From: Fibrobacterota bacterium
GTDB lineage: Bacteria > Fibrobacterota > Fibrobacteria > UBA11236
Reading direction: 5' to 3'
Length of the DNA: 64,000 nt
Assembly: GCA_028287465.1 (NCBI GenBank)
Contig: JAQBPO010000042.1
Span: forward strand, 186,001 to 250,000
Below, one piece after another: positions 44,158 through 52,790 of this stretch. How positions within the stretch are numbered: the first letter of the stretch is position 1; the number at the start of each line of letters is the position of its first letter. Below the pieces are notes generated by a model. That model saw nothing but the letters and a program-made list of their open reading frames with translations. It had not been told where the DNA came from and did no database searches. A program made the translations under genes and the position numbers.

Positions 44158-45327
44158 TCAAAGCTTGCACGCGATTTCCCCTTTCGGGCGATCCCCGAGC
44201 CATATCCCCATCCCCATGCGGGCATGCTCGGAACCCAGCACGGGAGCCTGATCGGCATCCGGTTCCAGCAGGACCTTGATCTGGTAATCGAGGGGATCCC
44301 TCAGGTACGCATCGACCAGGTCCCGCACCTGGGGCAGCAATCCGCCTTCCCCGGTCCGGCTGGAGACGGCATCGCCGTCTTCCGGCTCCGGTCCCTTGGC
44401 GCGGCCCAGGGCCTTGCGCTGCGTCTCGCCATGGGACGGCAAGAAGGCATTGAACACGGAGCGGGGCAACGGGCCTATCTCGACCAGGAACCGGGAAAGG
44501 CGATCCTGCATCCGGTCGCCCAGGCGGGTAGAGGCGCCCAGCCTGATCCTGGGATCCCCGAGGCTGGCCTTTACGGGAATCTCCACCCAGGCCGATTCGA
44601 ACTGGCGGACCTTCACCCGTTCGAATCCGAAGTATCCGCGCAGGAGCTGTTCCAGCCCCTTGGCGGACCGCACGCGATTGCCGAGGTAGCGGGCGTAGGG
44701 GATGCGGCGGAGATTGAACTCGGCCGACTCGCCTTGGCCATGGGCCCGGCTGCTCCGGCGCGGCCATTGCCCGGTAAGGGCCAGGAGCCGCAGGGTGTAG
44801 TCGTCCGGGCGGTTCGGCTGGAACTGCGCGTAGTGGCGGTACTTCTTCCAGGAGCGGTAGAAGAGGGAATAGAGCCGATGGGTGAAGATGTCCAGGAACT
44901 TCTTCAGCTCGAAGTATTCCACCTTGCGCAGGGTGATGGGGTCGGTGAAGTACGAGGGTAGCGGGGAGGATACCCCGTAAAGGCCCATGAAGGTGACCGA
45001 CATGCGCAGGGGACCGTTCCCCAGCTTGAGCATATCTCGGATGGGCGGCAAGGCGTTCGGATCCTCCGGGGGCTCGTCCCCGCGCTTCGCCGTTTCCAGG
45101 AGTTCGGCCTGGTGCCGGAAGGACATCGGGGGCAGCACGGCCGCCACATCGGCGGCCGGGAACGCAAGGCTGTTCAGGGTTTCGAACCGGATGGGCTCCG
45201 AACGCATATCGTCCCCGGTGCCGAGCTTTCCCTGCTCCTGGAACAGGCGCTCCAGAAGGTGGACGGCCTGGAAGAAGTTCAGGTCGGTCCCTTCCGTCAG
45301 CAGGAAGCGGTTCAGATTAAGTGGCAT
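44158..45327 (-). CDS. tssG: T6SS baseplate protein TssG
   Basis: A 389-residue TssG (ImpH/VasB) protein. Typical features are NFFQAVHLLERLFQ near the N-terminus, then RFETLNSLAFPAADV, MSVTFMGLYGVSSPLPSYFTD around residue 120, and the region KFLDIFTHRLYSLFYRSWKK. TssG forms part of the baseplate wedge (TssF2-TssG). It is the last T6SS gene in this direction and overlaps tssF by 16 bases. The next gene, on the same strand, is the sugar ABC operon with its own presumed promoter. Confidence 0.93.
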   Translation of the reverse strand: MPLNLNRFLLTEGTDLNFFQAVHLLERLFQEQGKLGTGDDMRSEPIRFETLNSLAFPAADVAAVLPPMSFRHQAELLETAKRGDEPPEDPNALPPIRDMLKLGNGPLRMSVTFMGLYGVSSPLPSYFTDPITLRKVEYFELKKFLDIFTHRLYSLFYRSWKKYRHYAQFQPNRPDDYTLRLLALTGQWPRRSSRAHGQGESAEFNLRRIPYARYLGNRVRSAKGLEQLLRGYFGFERVKVRQFESAWVEIPVKASLGDPRIRLGASTRLGDRMQDRLSRFLVEIGPLPRSVFNAFLPSHGETQRKALGRAKGPEPEDGDAVSSRTGEGGLLPQVRDLVDAYLRDPLDYQIKVLLEPDADQAPVLGSEHARMGMGIWLGDRPKGEIACKL

Positions 45328-47063
45328 CGGCCTTCCCGCGGGGCGAGGGTGAAGCTCTTGCCCGAGGGCTGGAGCGCGATCTTCAAGGAAACCAGGTGGT
45401 TGATGGAAGAGTACTGGGTGAAGAACTCCAGCAGCACACGACCGAAAATGTGCAACTCGCCCGCCTCGGAAAAGGCCCCATCGCGGATTTCCACGGTTAT
45501 TTCCGCGCCCGCGACCAGCTGGGATTCCAGCAGGAAGTTGCGCTTGCCCGTCGTCGCGCCCAGTACGCCTTCTATGAGCTTGCGGTTCACGGCGCTATGC
45601 GTCCAATCGTAAAGCGACAGGATCTCCTTCAGGTTCCCCTTCTGGCACAAGGAACGGTAGTTCATGTTCATGTGGGAAAGTACGTACCACAGGTAATGGT
45701 CGGACTTGGGAGGATAGACCGGGACGGTCGGGCGCGTGAAGTTCGAGAAGTGGCAGAAGGTCGGGAAGCCGGCGCTGGGATTCACGATCCCGTTCTCGAG
45801 GATTTCCTCCCGCGGGATGGATCCGTTGGTGGCCAGGATGGTCACGGACATGAACTCCTCGGCCAGGGACTCCACCTTCTTATGGGTGCCCACGGACAGG
45901 TAGGTCTGGAAGCGGTTCTTGCCCTGCATCTCCTGGCGGACCTGGAAGAAGGAGTCCTCGGCCTCGCCGCCTTTCGCGAGGATCTGGTGCCTGAAATCGT
46001 TGAACTTGTGGAAGGGCCTTTGCGCTCCCGTGTTCTTGTCGATGCCGATCACGGATTGCACCTCGTAGATTTCCATGCGCCGGCGCGAATCCGCGTAGAT
46101 GGGATATTCGAAATGCTTATGGTTGAGGTTGGCCGGTTCCGCCTGGGTCTGGAACAGGTTCACCACCGGGGTGGCGTACAGGCGGAAGTTGTCCGGCTTG
46201 ATGCGCTTGCCTTCCGGGATGGACTCCTTGAAGAAGAAGCTCACCGAGAAGCGGGAATTGTCCGGCATCTCGGTGATCTTGTTCAATCCCTTGATCCGGA
46301 TGAACCGGAATTTCTCTTCGAAGGCGAAGAACTCCTGGAGGAAGCGGCTGCCTTCGAAGGAATTGTCCAGGTGCGGCAGCAAATTCTCGTTTTCGCCGAA
46401 GCCGCCGGGCAGGACCAGCTCCTGGCCGCCCAGGGACTTCGAATAGCCTTCGCCTTCCAGGATGACCTGGGAGATCTTGTCGGTGAAATAATGGTGCAGG
46501 AAGTAGCCCAGGGCGCGCTCTCCGTGCAGGTAGACGGCCAGTTCCGGGATGTCCAGTTGGGCCGGGTCCGCTCCCGCATCCATCTGGAAGCCCAGCCGGA
46601 AGCCTTCGCCCAGAACGGGATGATGCAGGGCATCGGCGCTGGCCAGGGTGAACGGATACATGGTCACGTCCTGGGTGCTCTGGAACCGGCAGATGGCCAT
46701 GTCCGCGCCGACCGGATTCGAAAGGAACAGGGTTCCCTTGGGAATCAGGTAGGGCTTGGGGAGCATATTGGCGCGGAAGGCGATCTGGAGCATGGCCAGG
46801 GACGGGATGCACCGCAGGAAGGCCGGGTCCACCATCTCCATCAGGTTCTGCGAGAACTCGGGGAAATCGTCCTCGAGCTTCTGGCGGATGCGGCCGGAGA
46901 GGAAGGCGAAACCCTCGAACAGCCGCTCCACGTAGGGATCGCGATCCTCGATGGTGGTGATGTTGAGGTAACGCGCGCGTTCCGGAAAGGCCTCGGCGAA
47001 TTCCTGGCCTCCTTCCATCAGGAATCGCATTTCCTCTTCGTAGAATTTTTCGAAGTCGGACAT
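45312..47063 (-). CDS. tssF: T6SS baseplate protein TssF
   Basis: A 583-residue TssF (ImpG/VasA) protein. It has the N-terminus FEKFYEEEMRFLMEGGQEFAE-FPERARYL, the segment DPYVERLFEGFAFLSGRIRQKLEDDFPEF, and the later YPIYADSRRRMEIYEVQSVIG, all typical. It makes the baseplate wedge together with TssG and TssE. It overlaps tssG and follows tssE by 22 bases, forming a co-transcribed set. Confidence 0.95.
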   Translation of the reverse strand: MSDFEKFYEEEMRFLMEGGQEFAEAFPERARYLNITTIEDRDPYVERLFEGFAFLSGRIRQKLEDDFPEFSQNLMEMVDPAFLRCIPSLAMLQIAFRANMLPKPYLIPKGTLFLSNPVGADMAICRFQSTQDVTMYPFTLASADALHHPVLGEGFRLGFQMDAGADPAQLDIPELAVYLHGERALGYFLHHYFTDKISQVILEGEGYSKSLGGQELVLPGGFGENENLLPHLDNSFEGSRFLQEFFAFEEKFRFIRIKGLNKITEMPDNSRFSVSFFFKESIPEGKRIKPDNFRLYATPVVNLFQTQAEPANLNHKHFEYPIYADSRRRMEIYEVQSVIGIDKNTGAQRPFHKFNDFRHQILAKGGEAEDSFFQVRQEMQGKNRFQTYLSVGTHKKVESLAEEFMSVTILATNGSIPREEILENGIVNPSAGFPTFCHFSNFTRPTVPVYPPKSDHYLWYVLSHMNMNYRSLCQKGNLKEILSLYDWTHSAVNRKLIEGVLGATTGKRNFLLESQLVAGAEITVEIRDGAFSEAGELHIFGRVLLEFFTQYSSINHLVSLKIALQPSGKSFTLAPREGRCHLI

Positions 47064-47085
47064 CAGGGCTCCTGTCCCCGGGATC

Positions 47086-47526
47086 TCAAGTCCTGGCCTT
47101 CAAGGGCTGGACATGGGTTTCCCCGGATGTATTGAAACTGGTCTGGAAGGAAATGCGTTCGCCGCCTTTGACGCTCGCGCTCAGTTCGAAGCTCAGGCGG
47201 AATTCGTTCGGCATGGTGGCCAAGGGCCGGATGCGCACCCTTTCCAGGCGCGGCTCGTACTTGGTGACCAGGGTCAGGAGGGTGGTCTCCAATTCCTTCA
47301 GGCTCGCGGGCAGCTTGCGGTAAATCTCGCTGATGTCCGGGAGACCGTAATCGGGAAGGTGGGGCAGGGCGCCCTGCCGGGTATTGAACATCCGCCAAAG
47401 GTGATCGGCGATGCTCTTCGCCCGGCGATAGGCCATGGGAACGGCGCTGATGGCCGTGCCGTCCGCATACTGATCCGCCAGCTTTTCGAAAAGGCTTTCG
47501 GGAAGGTTGGAACGCGCTTCCGCCAT
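47086..47526 (-). CDS. tssE: T6SS baseplate protein TssE
   Basis: A 146-residue TssE (gp25-like) protein. The start at 47526 (MAEARSNLPESLFEKL) is chosen because the upstream part of the open frame has no similarity; no good ribosome site is seen. Features are LPDYGLPDISEIYRKLP, SLKELETTLLTLVTKYEPRLERVRIRPL and a beta-rich end, as in gp25 lysozyme-like baseplate proteins. It lies between hcp and tssF; a stem-loop precedes it. Confidence 0.9.
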   Translation of the reverse strand: MAEARSNLPESLFEKLADQYADGTAISAVPMAYRRAKSIADHLWRMFNTRQGALPHLPDYGLPDISEIYRKLPASLKELETTLLTLVTKYEPRLERVRIRPLATMPNEFRLSFELSASVKGGERISFQTSFNTSGETHVQPLKART

Positions 47527-47562
47527 AAGGGTAAAAGTAGCAAATGGGGCCCTGAAACGGCG

Positions 47563-47587
47563 AAGGCCGGGGGATTCCCCCGGCCTT
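47563..47587 (-). terminator. GC-rich stem-loop between hcp and tssE
   Basis: A perfect 11-bp stem AAGGCCGGGGG / CCCCCGGCCTT with a three-base loop, 50 bases after the hcp stop. There is no T-run on the minus strand, so it is probably an attenuator or RNA-stabilising structure that lets hcp be made in excess over the baseplate genes, rather than a full terminator. Confidence 0.55.
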
Positions 47588-47636
47588 GTCGGTGCTCGTT
47601 TCCATCCAGGGGAACCCTGGCGTTGAACGGACGGAA

Positions 47637-48128
47637 TTACGAGTTGATGGGGGATTCCCAGTCGTCCATGGCGGTAATGCCGCCGTCGACCCAGGTCCAC
47701 TCGATCTTCTGGTAGGTGAAGGCCACTTCTTCGTATTCGGAGAACTTCATCAGGTCCGGGTGCTTGTTGTTGGCCATGCGGAAGTCGATCGACGCGATGT
47801 TCGCGTTGGTCAGCTTGATGGTATAGTGCTGCTTCTCGGCGCCGGTTGCGGAAGGGGTCCAGAACTGGAGCTCCCATTCCTGGATATTCTCATTGTTCAC
47901 GAGGACGTTGTACAGGAGGGGGGAGGACTTGTCCAGTTCCTTCGTGATCACGAAAGGCTTATGCATGCGCTTGCCGGTCGGAAGGCCGGAAGCCGCATCG
48001 CGGGGGGAGATGATGTCATGGGATACGGCGATCACCATGATCTTGCCTTCGCGACCCTTCTGGGTCACGGAGCCTTTGATTTCCCCGGACTTCTGGCCCT
48101 TCAACTTGAGGTATGCATTCAACGCCAT
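47637..48128 (-). CDS. hcp: T6SS tube protein Hcp
   Basis: A 163-residue Hcp (TssD) protein, the building block of the T6SS inner tube. The start at 48128 has an AAGGAG ribosome site; a longer frame upstream is not supported. Hallmarks are AYLKLKGQKSGEIKGSV at the start, IMVIAVSHDIISPRDAASG, the PFVITKELDKSSPLLYN strand and IEWTWVDGGITAMDDW at the end. The gene sits apart from tssC by a 1 kb gap holding the palindromic elements, and has its own promoter-like sequence. A stem-loop follows. Confidence 0.95.
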   Translation of the reverse strand: MALNAYLKLKGQKSGEIKGSVTQKGREGKIMVIAVSHDIISPRDAASGLPTGKRMHKPFVITKELDKSSPLLYNVLVNNENIQEWELQFWTPSATGAEKQHYTIKLTNANIASIDFRMANNKHPDLMKFSEYEEVAFTYQKIEWTWVDGGITAMDDWESPINS

Positions 48129-48172
48129 TTTAAAACTCCTTAAAGTGAGTGAGTGGGTTTCCCGTATGCGGA

Positions 48173-48203
48173 AATATAGCACTTCCTTGTCATACGCTTA
48201 CAA
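48173..48203 (-). promoter_or_regulatory. Possible hcp promoter
   Basis: On the minus strand, TTGTAA (48203-48198), 19 bases, TATATT (48178-48173), 45 bases upstream of the hcp start. The -10 is good and the spacing is slightly long. Position and lack of another promoter upstream in the gap support it, but it is untested. Confidence 0.4.
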
Positions 48204-48345
48204 GTTAATCTCCTGGCGGAACAGGGTCTGTGTTGTGCATCACATGGGGGGTGGGGGTGTGATCTTTGATCCCGGGATGGGCGGCTCGGCAGCACGGCGG
48301 GGCATTCCAGTGCCGCTTACATTGCGGGCTTCCGCGGGGTGGTCT

Positions 48346-48547
48346 GCGTGCGGGTCCGGGGCGGGGTTCCGGCGCGAACGGCGCTGGACAATGGATGGGG
48401 TCGATGGGCCTTCTGGAGAAGGGCTGGCCGCGCATTCCGCTGCGTTTCTCGCGCCGGGCGCGCGGCCTTTCGACTACGGTTTCGGTACCCTTCTCCAGAG
48501 GGCCCGCCGCTTGTAATGCGCCGGAACCCCGCCCCGGACCCGCACGC
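48346..48547. repeat. Palindromic element A, nested hairpin in the tssC-hcp gap
   Basis: A long nested palindrome. The outer arms 48346-48375 and 48518-48547 pair perfectly over 30 bp; an inner stem pairs 48406-48423 with 48488-48505 (18 bp, one G-U); an apical stem pairs 48426-48433 with 48460-48467 around a 26-base loop. In minus orientation it is a diverged copy of element B (48829-49067): shared blocks are TTCCGGCG-Y-ATTAC-R-AGCGG, CGAAACCGTA-R-TCGA and CCGCGCGCCCGGCG. Stem differences are compensatory. Open frames on both strands run through it, but none begins like a gene. It could be a structured RNA or a mobile hairpin element. Confidence 0.75.
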
Positions 48548-48828
48548 CCCTGCGGCCGGGGACGCCGCATGGTCGGGGCGCCCGCGAACGCTCTGCGGAA
48601 CGCAGCGAGATGCATCCACGTAGCCTGCGGAATAACATTACCCCCCAGTTTCTGGCTTGCGGTTTAAGACTAAGAGAGACGCGGCTGTGTTACTCCCATA
48701 GGATCTGTCTTGTAGGTATACCCCAATGGGGTAACCAACAATGGACAAACGGAATTCTCTTACTAATAGCCCCAGCGAAATCGCCGGAAGGCAAGCGGGG
48801 GTCACGGCTGTGGAACGGCCTACCGGAT

Positions 48829-49067
48829 GGTGGTCTAAGATTGCTTCGTATTGTCGAAGAGAAGGGGTGGGGATGGGGGGATTCCGGCGTATTACGAGCG
48901 GAAAAGTCCTGGAGGAGCGCATCGAAACCGTAATCGATCGTCCGCGCGCCCGGCGAGTGCCCCGGTCGAGAATGCGCGGACATGCGCCCCTCCAGGACGC
49001 CCAAGACCCACTCCCGCGTCGAGCGAAGTTCACGCCGGAATCCCCCCATCCCCGCCCTTAGACCACC
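48829..49067. repeat. Palindromic element B, inverted copy of element A
   Basis: Outer stem 48829-48839 / 49057-49067 (11 bp), then 48865-48890 / 49032-49057 (26 bp, one G-U), inner stem 48906-48922 / 48982-48998 (16 of 17), apical stem 48940-48947 / 48974-48981 (8 bp) with a 26-base loop. A side hairpin CTTCG-TATTGT-CGAAG lies within the bulge at 48840-48864. In plus orientation it matches element A read on the minus strand, so the two copies are inverted about 280 bases apart. The elements lie downstream of the tssC terminator and upstream of hcp. Confidence 0.75.
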
Positions 49068-49083
49068 CCAAAAACCAAGCAAC

Positions 49084-49112
49084 AAAAAAGGCGCCCCTTT
49101 TGAGGGCGCCTT
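49084..49112 (-). terminator. Rho-independent terminator of tssC
   Basis: Read on the minus strand, AAGGCGCCC, loop TCAAAAG, GGGCGCCTT, then a T-run, 25 bases after the tssC stop. It closes the tssK-C unit, so hcp needs its own promoter. Confidence 0.85.
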
Positions 49113-49136
49113 CGAAACCACAATCAATGAATTCGC

Positions 49137-50627
49137 TTACTTGCCCTTCGGCATCTGGGAAACCATCTGCAAGTTCACGTCGATGCCTTCGACCTGGAAA
49201 TGGGGGCTTACCGCCATGGTCACCCGGTAGAAACCGGGGTTGTCGGCGATTTCCGCGACCGTAACCTGGGCGGAGCTCAGCGGACGCTGGGCGGCCACGG
49301 CCGGGCTCGGGTTCTTCATTTCCGTCACCAGGTTCTTGATCCAGTTGTTCAATTCATCCTGGAGAACCGAGGCGTTCTTGGTCGCGCCGATGTTCTCGCG
49401 CTGGATGACCTTGAGGTAATGGGCAAGACGGGAGCTGAGGAAGATGTAGGGCAGACGCGAATTGATGCGGCTGTTGGCGGTGACGTTCGGGTCATCGTAC
49501 AGCTGGGGCTTCTGGGTCGAGTTGGCCGAGAAGAAGCACGCATAGTTGCGGTTCTTGTAGAAGCTCAGGGGGATGAAGCCCTGGTTCGCGAACTCGAACT
49601 CGCGCGTCTCGGGGATCAAGATCTCGGTCGGGATCTTCATCTGGTTGCCCTTGCCCACATCGTACAGATGGATGGGAAGGTCTTCGACCTTGCCGCCGGC
49701 CTCGGGGCCGCGGATGCCTACGCACCAGCCGTTTTCCGCGAAGGCGCGGGACAGGTTGGCGGCGAGGGAGAAGGTCGCATTGCCCCAGAGGTACTTGTCA
49801 TGCTGGTCGCCCGTGACCTTTTCCTTGTACACGAATTCCTTGACCGGGATGGTGTCCGGGCCATAGGGAAGGCGGAGCAGGAAGCGGGGCAGGACGAGGC
49901 CGACGTAGCGGGAGTCTTCCGATTCGCGGAAGGCCTTCCACTTCAGGTATTCGGCGCGTTCCATGTAGTTCGAGAGATCCTCGATGGCGGGGAGCTCGCT
50001 GGCCGTCTTGCGGTTGAAGAACTGGGCGCCGACCGAGCCGATGAACGGGCAATGGGCCGAAGCGGAGATCTTGGACACGTTCTGCAACAGGCTGATGTCC
50101 TGGGGCTTGGACGAGAACTCGTAATTGGAGATGATGGCGCCGACCGGCTCGCCGCCGGGGGTGTCGTATTCCTGGGTGTAGATATGCTTGTACATACCCG
50201 TCTGGATGGTTTCGGGGGAATCTTCGAAGTCTTCGAGCAGGGCCTGCTTGGAGATGTCGAGAACCTCGATCTTGATGTTCTTGCGGAAGTCCGTCCGGTC
50301 GACCAGGAATTTCAGCCCCTTCCAGGACGATTCCAGCTTCTGGAATTCCGGATGGTGCAGGATCGCGTCCAACTGCGAAGAGATCTTCTCGTCGATGGCG
50401 GCGATCTGCTGGTCCAGCACGGTCTTGTCGATCTTCTCGACGGTGGTGGTGCCTTCGGCGATGGCGCCTATGAAGACGCGCAGGGCCGCGGTGATGCGCT
50501 TGTTGGCTTCCACTTCGGCGATGTCGGACTCTTCACGGAACTGGAGGATGTCGACCGGTTTGTCCGGCGCAGCCTTTATGTCCATGAACTCCAGGATTTC
50601 GTTGACTAGGGATCTTTCCTCTGCCAT
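49137..50627 (-). CDS. tssC: T6SS sheath protein TssC
   Basis: A 496-residue TssC (VipB/ImpC), the large subunit of the contractile sheath. It has IDEKISSQLDAILHHPEFQKLESSWKGLKFLVDRTDF, a strongly conserved block, then YKHIYTQEYDTPGGEPVGAIISNYEF, FIGSVGAQFF, and PFLLRLPYGPDTIPVKEF with the family's typical spacing. The gene is the last of a tssK-L-M-A-B-C unit, 32 bases after tssB, with its own terminator. Confidence 0.97.
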   Translation of the reverse strand: MAEERSLVNEILEFMDIKAAPDKPVDILQFREESDIAEVEANKRITAALRVFIGAIAEGTTTVEKIDKTVLDQQIAAIDEKISSQLDAILHHPEFQKLESSWKGLKFLVDRTDFRKNIKIEVLDISKQALLEDFEDSPETIQTGMYKHIYTQEYDTPGGEPVGAIISNYEFSSKPQDISLLQNVSKISASAHCPFIGSVGAQFFNRKTASELPAIEDLSNYMERAEYLKWKAFRESEDSRYVGLVLPRFLLRLPYGPDTIPVKEFVYKEKVTGDQHDKYLWGNATFSLAANLSRAFAENGWCVGIRGPEAGGKVEDLPIHLYDVGKGNQMKIPTEILIPETREFEFANQGFIPLSFYKNRNYACFFSANSTQKPQLYDDPNVTANSRINSRLPYIFLSSRLAHYLKVIQRENIGATKNASVLQDELNNWIKNLVTEMKNPSPAVAAQRPLSSAQVTVAEIADNPGFYRVTMAVSPHFQVEGIDVNLQMVSQMPKGK

Positions 50628-50659
50628 GTTTGCTCCTATTTCCTTGTTAACCTGGATGT

Positions 50660-51181
50660 TTAAGCGGAGGGTTTCTCAGCGCCGTCTTCGCCCATCGGCA
50701 CGATCTTGTCGAGCTCGGCCACCAGGCTGTCCATGGCGGTCTTATCGGACATGATGGCTTCCAGCTTCTTGCGGAATTCCTTGTTGTCCATCAGGTTGGA
50801 CTTCAGGTCCTTGACCAGGTTGCGCGCGGCCAGCAGCTTGGAGAGCTGGGGGACCTGCTTCACGATCTCGAGGGGGTCGAAGGACTTGATGTTCTTGAAC
50901 TTCAGGTCGACCTTCAGGTCTCCGCCGTTCGGATTGATCTTGTTCTCGACGCTCATATTGAGGCCGAGATCCATGGACTCCATGACCTGGTTGAAATTGT
51001 CCTTGTTGACATTGATCTTCTCTTTGTCGATCAGGCGGGTGGAATCCCCCTTCTGGGAGAAGTCGCCCAAGACCAGCATCTTGAAGGGAAGTTCGACCTT
51101 CTTCTGGGCGCCGCCCTTGTCGATGTCCAGTTTTATGTTAACCCGTGCTGGGGGGATCTCGTTCTGGAAACTGCCGGCCAT
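50660..51181 (-). CDS. tssB: T6SS sheath protein TssB
   Basis: A 173-residue TssB (VipA/ImpB), the small sheath subunit. It has RVNIKLDIDKGGAQKKVELPFKMLVLGDFS near the N-terminus, the KINVNKDNFNQVMESMDL segment, and DLKFKNIKSFDPLEIVKQVPQLSKLLAARN, all typical. It pairs with TssC to form the contractile sheath. It lies between tssA and tssC. Confidence 0.96.
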   Translation of the reverse strand: MAGSFQNEIPPARVNIKLDIDKGGAQKKVELPFKMLVLGDFSQKGDSTRLIDKEKINVNKDNFNQVMESMDLGLNMSVENKINPNGGDLKVDLKFKNIKSFDPLEIVKQVPQLSKLLAARNLVKDLKSNLMDNKEFRKKLEAIMSDKTAMDSLVAELDKIVPMGEDGAEKPSA

Positions 51182-51233
51182 GATTGGTCTCCTGGTTTTT
51201 GGGCTTGTGCGAAGGGTCGCTAAGCTAGAAAAG

Positions 51234-52748
51234 TTACTTAATGTCCGCGCTGATCGCTAAAACTGGGTCTAATTTAGATATTTGGGTATGCATCTCAAGG
51301 GCCTTTTCCCACAGGGCCGGCTTCATGCTTTCATCCGCCGACGCCATCAAAGCCATGTAAACCTTCTGGGACAAATGGTACACGGAAATGCACAATTCCG
51401 GATCCCAACGCATTAATGAATACCGCTCGATCGAGGACTTCAGATCTTCCAGGATCGACCGGCTTACATGGGGTTTATTGCCTTTAAACAGCAAATCCGC
51501 CATGATCAATTTGCGATCAAAGTTGTTCTTTTCGCTGGAATCGTTGGATAGGCCCACGCGGATGACCTGAAGAGCGGCCTCCAATTTTCCTTCGCCCAAG
51601 AGCAGGCCGGCCTGCTTCTGCTCTTCCCCAACGTCCCCTTTCTTTTTGATCGGGGCGGGACCGCCGCCACCGCCGCCGCCCAGGACGGAAAGGACATCGC
51701 TCTGGATCCATTCCTGGGTCATGGAATCCGCGAACGGGGTGCCGTCATCGTAGGTCAGGGAGGCCAGAGCGGGAAGGCGGGAAAGCAGCAGCGCCAATTC
51801 GACGCGGATGGCCTTGGAGCAGGGGGCGAAATCGGCACCCATGCCCACCAAGGCGGCGCAGATATAACGTTGGAGATCGAACCAGAAGATGAAGCCGTCC
51901 GCGGAAAAGGCTTCCTCGCCGTTCTTGGCCAGATCCGGCCATTGGGCGTTCTGGAACAGGTTACGGTAGGCGTCCAGGGTCGCGGAATAGGGCGCCGGCA
52001 CCATGGTCTTGCCGCCGTCGTTGGGGAGGATCTCGCGCAATTGATCCCATTTCAGCATGCGCATGATGCGATAGGGCATGGGATTGGTTTTGTCGGATTC
52101 CTGCAGGAAGAAGGCGCCGTTCTGGATGGCCATGATGGCGTCGTCCGCCGATGCGATGGGCCCTTGGGCGGGCGCGCTCGAGGCGGAAGCCTGGGCCGCG
52201 GATTCGGAAACCTCCTCCACCGGCTTGGGTTTGTGCTTTTCCGCCGCTTCCTTCACCAATTTGGCGAAGCCGGCGAAGGATGGCGGTCCGTCCGGGAATT
52301 TCTGATCGCAAAAGGCGCGAAGTTCCCCCAGGATATCGCTGGCGGCCTGGAGGGTCTCATAGGTCGCGCCGCCGTTCACGCCGGCCAATTGCGACAGGTT
52401 GCGTTCGCCGTTCAGCCATTTGAGCGCGTTCGCTCGGGCGGTCGGACGTTTGGGATGGATGTCGTCCCAATGTTCCATCACCAGTTTGGCGTAGGCCTGG
52501 ATGGCTTCGGCGAAGCTGTCGAGCCCGTCGTTCATGGCGGTCGAAAGGGTCAGGTAGCCCAGGGCGCGCATGTCCTTTGACTTCTTCAGCAGGAAGCGCT
52601 TGGACGCCTCCTCCATGGCCGCGTAATTGTTTTCCGTGCTCTTGTCCGCCTCGGTGCGGGCGGTTTCGAAATCGGGATCGTAGCTTCCGTCCTCGCCGCA
52701 GAAGGATGCGTCGGAGATGGGCTTCAGCAGGTCTTCAAGTAGGGCCAT
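51234..52748 (-). CDS. tssA: T6SS cap protein TssA
   Basis: A 504-residue TssA protein. The N-terminal ImpA-type domain shows LLKPISDASFCGEDGSYDPDFE, SKDMRALGYLTLSTAMNDGLDSFAEAI and HWDDIHPKRPTARANALKWL. The middle is low-complexity (SAAQASASSAPAQG), and the C-terminal part includes RYICAALVGMG and a Gly-rich stretch. TssA primes and caps sheath polymerisation. It lies between tssM and tssB, 42 bases after tssM. Confidence 0.93.
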   Translation of the reverse strand: MALLEDLLKPISDASFCGEDGSYDPDFETARTEADKSTENNYAAMEEASKRFLLKKSKDMRALGYLTLSTAMNDGLDSFAEAIQAYAKLVMEHWDDIHPKRPTARANALKWLNGERNLSQLAGVNGGATYETLQAASDILGELRAFCDQKFPDGPPSFAGFAKLVKEAAEKHKPKPVEEVSESAAQASASSAPAQGPIASADDAIMAIQNGAFFLQESDKTNPMPYRIMRMLKWDQLREILPNDGGKTMVPAPYSATLDAYRNLFQNAQWPDLAKNGEEAFSADGFIFWFDLQRYICAALVGMGADFAPCSKAIRVELALLLSRLPALASLTYDDGTPFADSMTQEWIQSDVLSVLGGGGGGGPAPIKKKGDVGEEQKQAGLLLGEGKLEAALQVIRVGLSNDSSEKNNFDRKLIMADLLFKGNKPHVSRSILEDLKSSIERYSLMRWDPELCISVYHLSQKVYMALMASADESMKPALWEKALEMHTQISKLDPVLAISADIK

Positions 52749-52790
52749 CAGGGCGCCGCCTTTTCCACTTCGGGTTCTCTCTTCATCCGA

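Noticed and set aside
48205-48615. Coding sequence on the minus strand through palindrome A
   Set aside because: Arginine- and proline-rich, no ribosome site, lies across a perfect palindrome, and overlapping frames on the other strand are equally long.
48741-49061. Coding sequence on the plus strand through palindrome B
   Set aside because: Same reasons as for A; the frame similarity between A and B is recorded as a finding.
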